DNA from: Thermodesulfobacterium sp.
Lineage (GTDB): Bacteria > Desulfobacterota > Thermodesulfobacteria > Thermodesulfobacteriales > Thermodesulfobacteriaceae
Assembly: GCA_017656385.1 (NCBI GenBank)
Contig: JACDNX010000002.1
Span: 141,182 to 205,181, forward strand
DNA: 64,000 nt
Direction of reading: 5' to 3'
Shown here: piece by piece, positions 63,588 through 64,000 of the stretch
Numbering within the stretch: the stretch's first letter is position 1
Layout of the letters: each line of letters starts with the position of its first letter
The notes under the pieces: generated by a model
The model's database searches: none
The model's input: only the letters and a program-made list of their open reading frames with translations
Told to the model about the DNA's origin: nothing
Made by a program: the position numbers and the translations under genes

Positions 63588-64000
63588 CTATCTTGACCAG
63601 TAAAGTCTGACCAGTTTATCTCCCTTTGACCATTTAAATTCAAGCTCTCCTTTATATGCTTTATATAAAGCTCTTCCCAGCCTCTGAGCAAGATGGTCAG
63701 TAGTTGTTTCTATAACAGTTTTTCCATCTTTTTCATACATATCAATTATTTGATGAAGAGGATTTAATCCCCTTGCTCTTTCAACCTCATTATTAATAAG
63801 CCTTATTATATCCTCTTTATGGGTTTCCCAAAAATTTCCAGAAATGTAAAGGTATCCCATAGCATATTTGTCAAGTATTTTTCTGCAAGCAGGACAAATA
63901 ATTTGAGGAACAGTGTCTATTTCTTTTAATTCTTCATATACTTCATCATCTAAAAACCATCTTTTATCTTTAAAAACAGCTTTACAGTTTGGACATATAG
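63588..64000 (-). CDS. BCAM0308-family protein (5' end outside window)
   Basis: A partial gene: the frame is open to the window end, so the start is not seen; the ATG at 63860 is internal. The visible 137 residues begin with a zinc-ribbon-like region, CPNCKAVFKDKRWF and, about 35 residues later, CPACRKILDKYAMG. The fold continues GYLYISGNFWETHKEDIIRLI. The tail has TVIETTTDHLAQRLGRALYKAYKGELEFKW...VRLYWSR, matching the BCAM0308 family. Function is unknown; the family recurs in sulfate reducers and other anaerobes. It is 0 bases from the Usp gene and probably co-transcribed with it. Confidence 0.8.
   Translation of the reverse strand, partial: ICPNCKAVFKDKRWFLDDEVYEELKEIDTVPQIICPACRKILDKYAMGYLYISGNFWETHKEDIIRLINNEVERARGLNPLHQIIDMYEKDGKTVIETTTDHLAQRLGRALYKAYKGELEFKWSKGDKLVRLYWSR

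Overview
The window is a gene-dense, AT-rich stretch of a bacterial chromosome, by eye roughly two thirds A+T. It looks like a thermophilic Gram-negative anaerobe of the Thermodesulfobacteria type. This placement is inferred, not proven. It rests on compact genes with lysine- and glutamate-rich proteins, lipid A/LPS-type glycosyltransferase and lipoprotein genes, a SecD-SecF fusion, a YedF-type sulfur/selenium protein, a BCAM0308-family protein, and an archaeal-style KaiC-like ATPase paired with its 'near-KaiC' regulator. No rRNA, tRNA, IS element, prophage or CRISPR array was seen. No gene-free gap exceeds 300 bases; the longest is 24276-24524, which holds the rpsB leader.

Layout. 1-5127 (+): dnaX (3' part), ybaB, recR, a degenerate histidine-kinase-like gene, dprA and an MFS exporter, i.e. 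replication/repair functions packed as an operon. 5142-7542: purD converging on purE and yedF. 7649-11471: a family 9 glycosyltransferase divergent from a DegT aminotransferase, a TIM-barrel epimerase-like gene and a lytic transglycosylase. 11537-14984: a metal-binding lipoprotein-like or periplasmic protein and secDF. 14959-19162: fmt-clpB divergent from hsp20, a heat-shock locus. 19231-24275: a PfkB kinase facing thiL-ndk-EamA-HAD-M50-ctpA. 24421-30311 (+): a long growth operon, rpsB-tsf-pyrH-frr-uppS-cdsA-HD-ddl, preceded by a structured leader. 30289-35790: small genes, a BON lipoprotein, a radical SAM enzyme, mnmG, a SagB-type oxidoreductase and a KptA-like protein. 35894-44821: rpoD, an SF1 helicase, an STT3-type oligosaccharyltransferase, a cupin, argB and valS. 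44833-53593: a PilZ protein, smc, the KaiC-like pair, and a large PhnD-PAS-GAF-PAS-GGDEF-EAL protein. 53699-58418: pyk and holA facing a ParB-like gene, purC and a Rho_N-like gene. 58545-64000: a short topA, a winged-helix-like gene, folC, a Na/Ca antiporter, a tandem Usp protein and a BCAM0308-family protein cut by the window end.

Most genes are housekeeping. The least ordinary features are five. (1) The rpsB leader has interleaved helices and a perfect anti-Shine-Dalgarno element. (2) The KaiC-like/near-KaiC pair. (3) A bacterial STT3. (4) A cytoplasmic-looking PhnD-domain c-di-GMP enzyme, with a PilZ receptor about 8 kb away. (5) A 25-bp palindrome in the divergent promoter region of an apparently near-leaderless topA. 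Convergent genes nearly always overlap at their 3' ends, and only one convincing intrinsic terminator was found (after hsp20).
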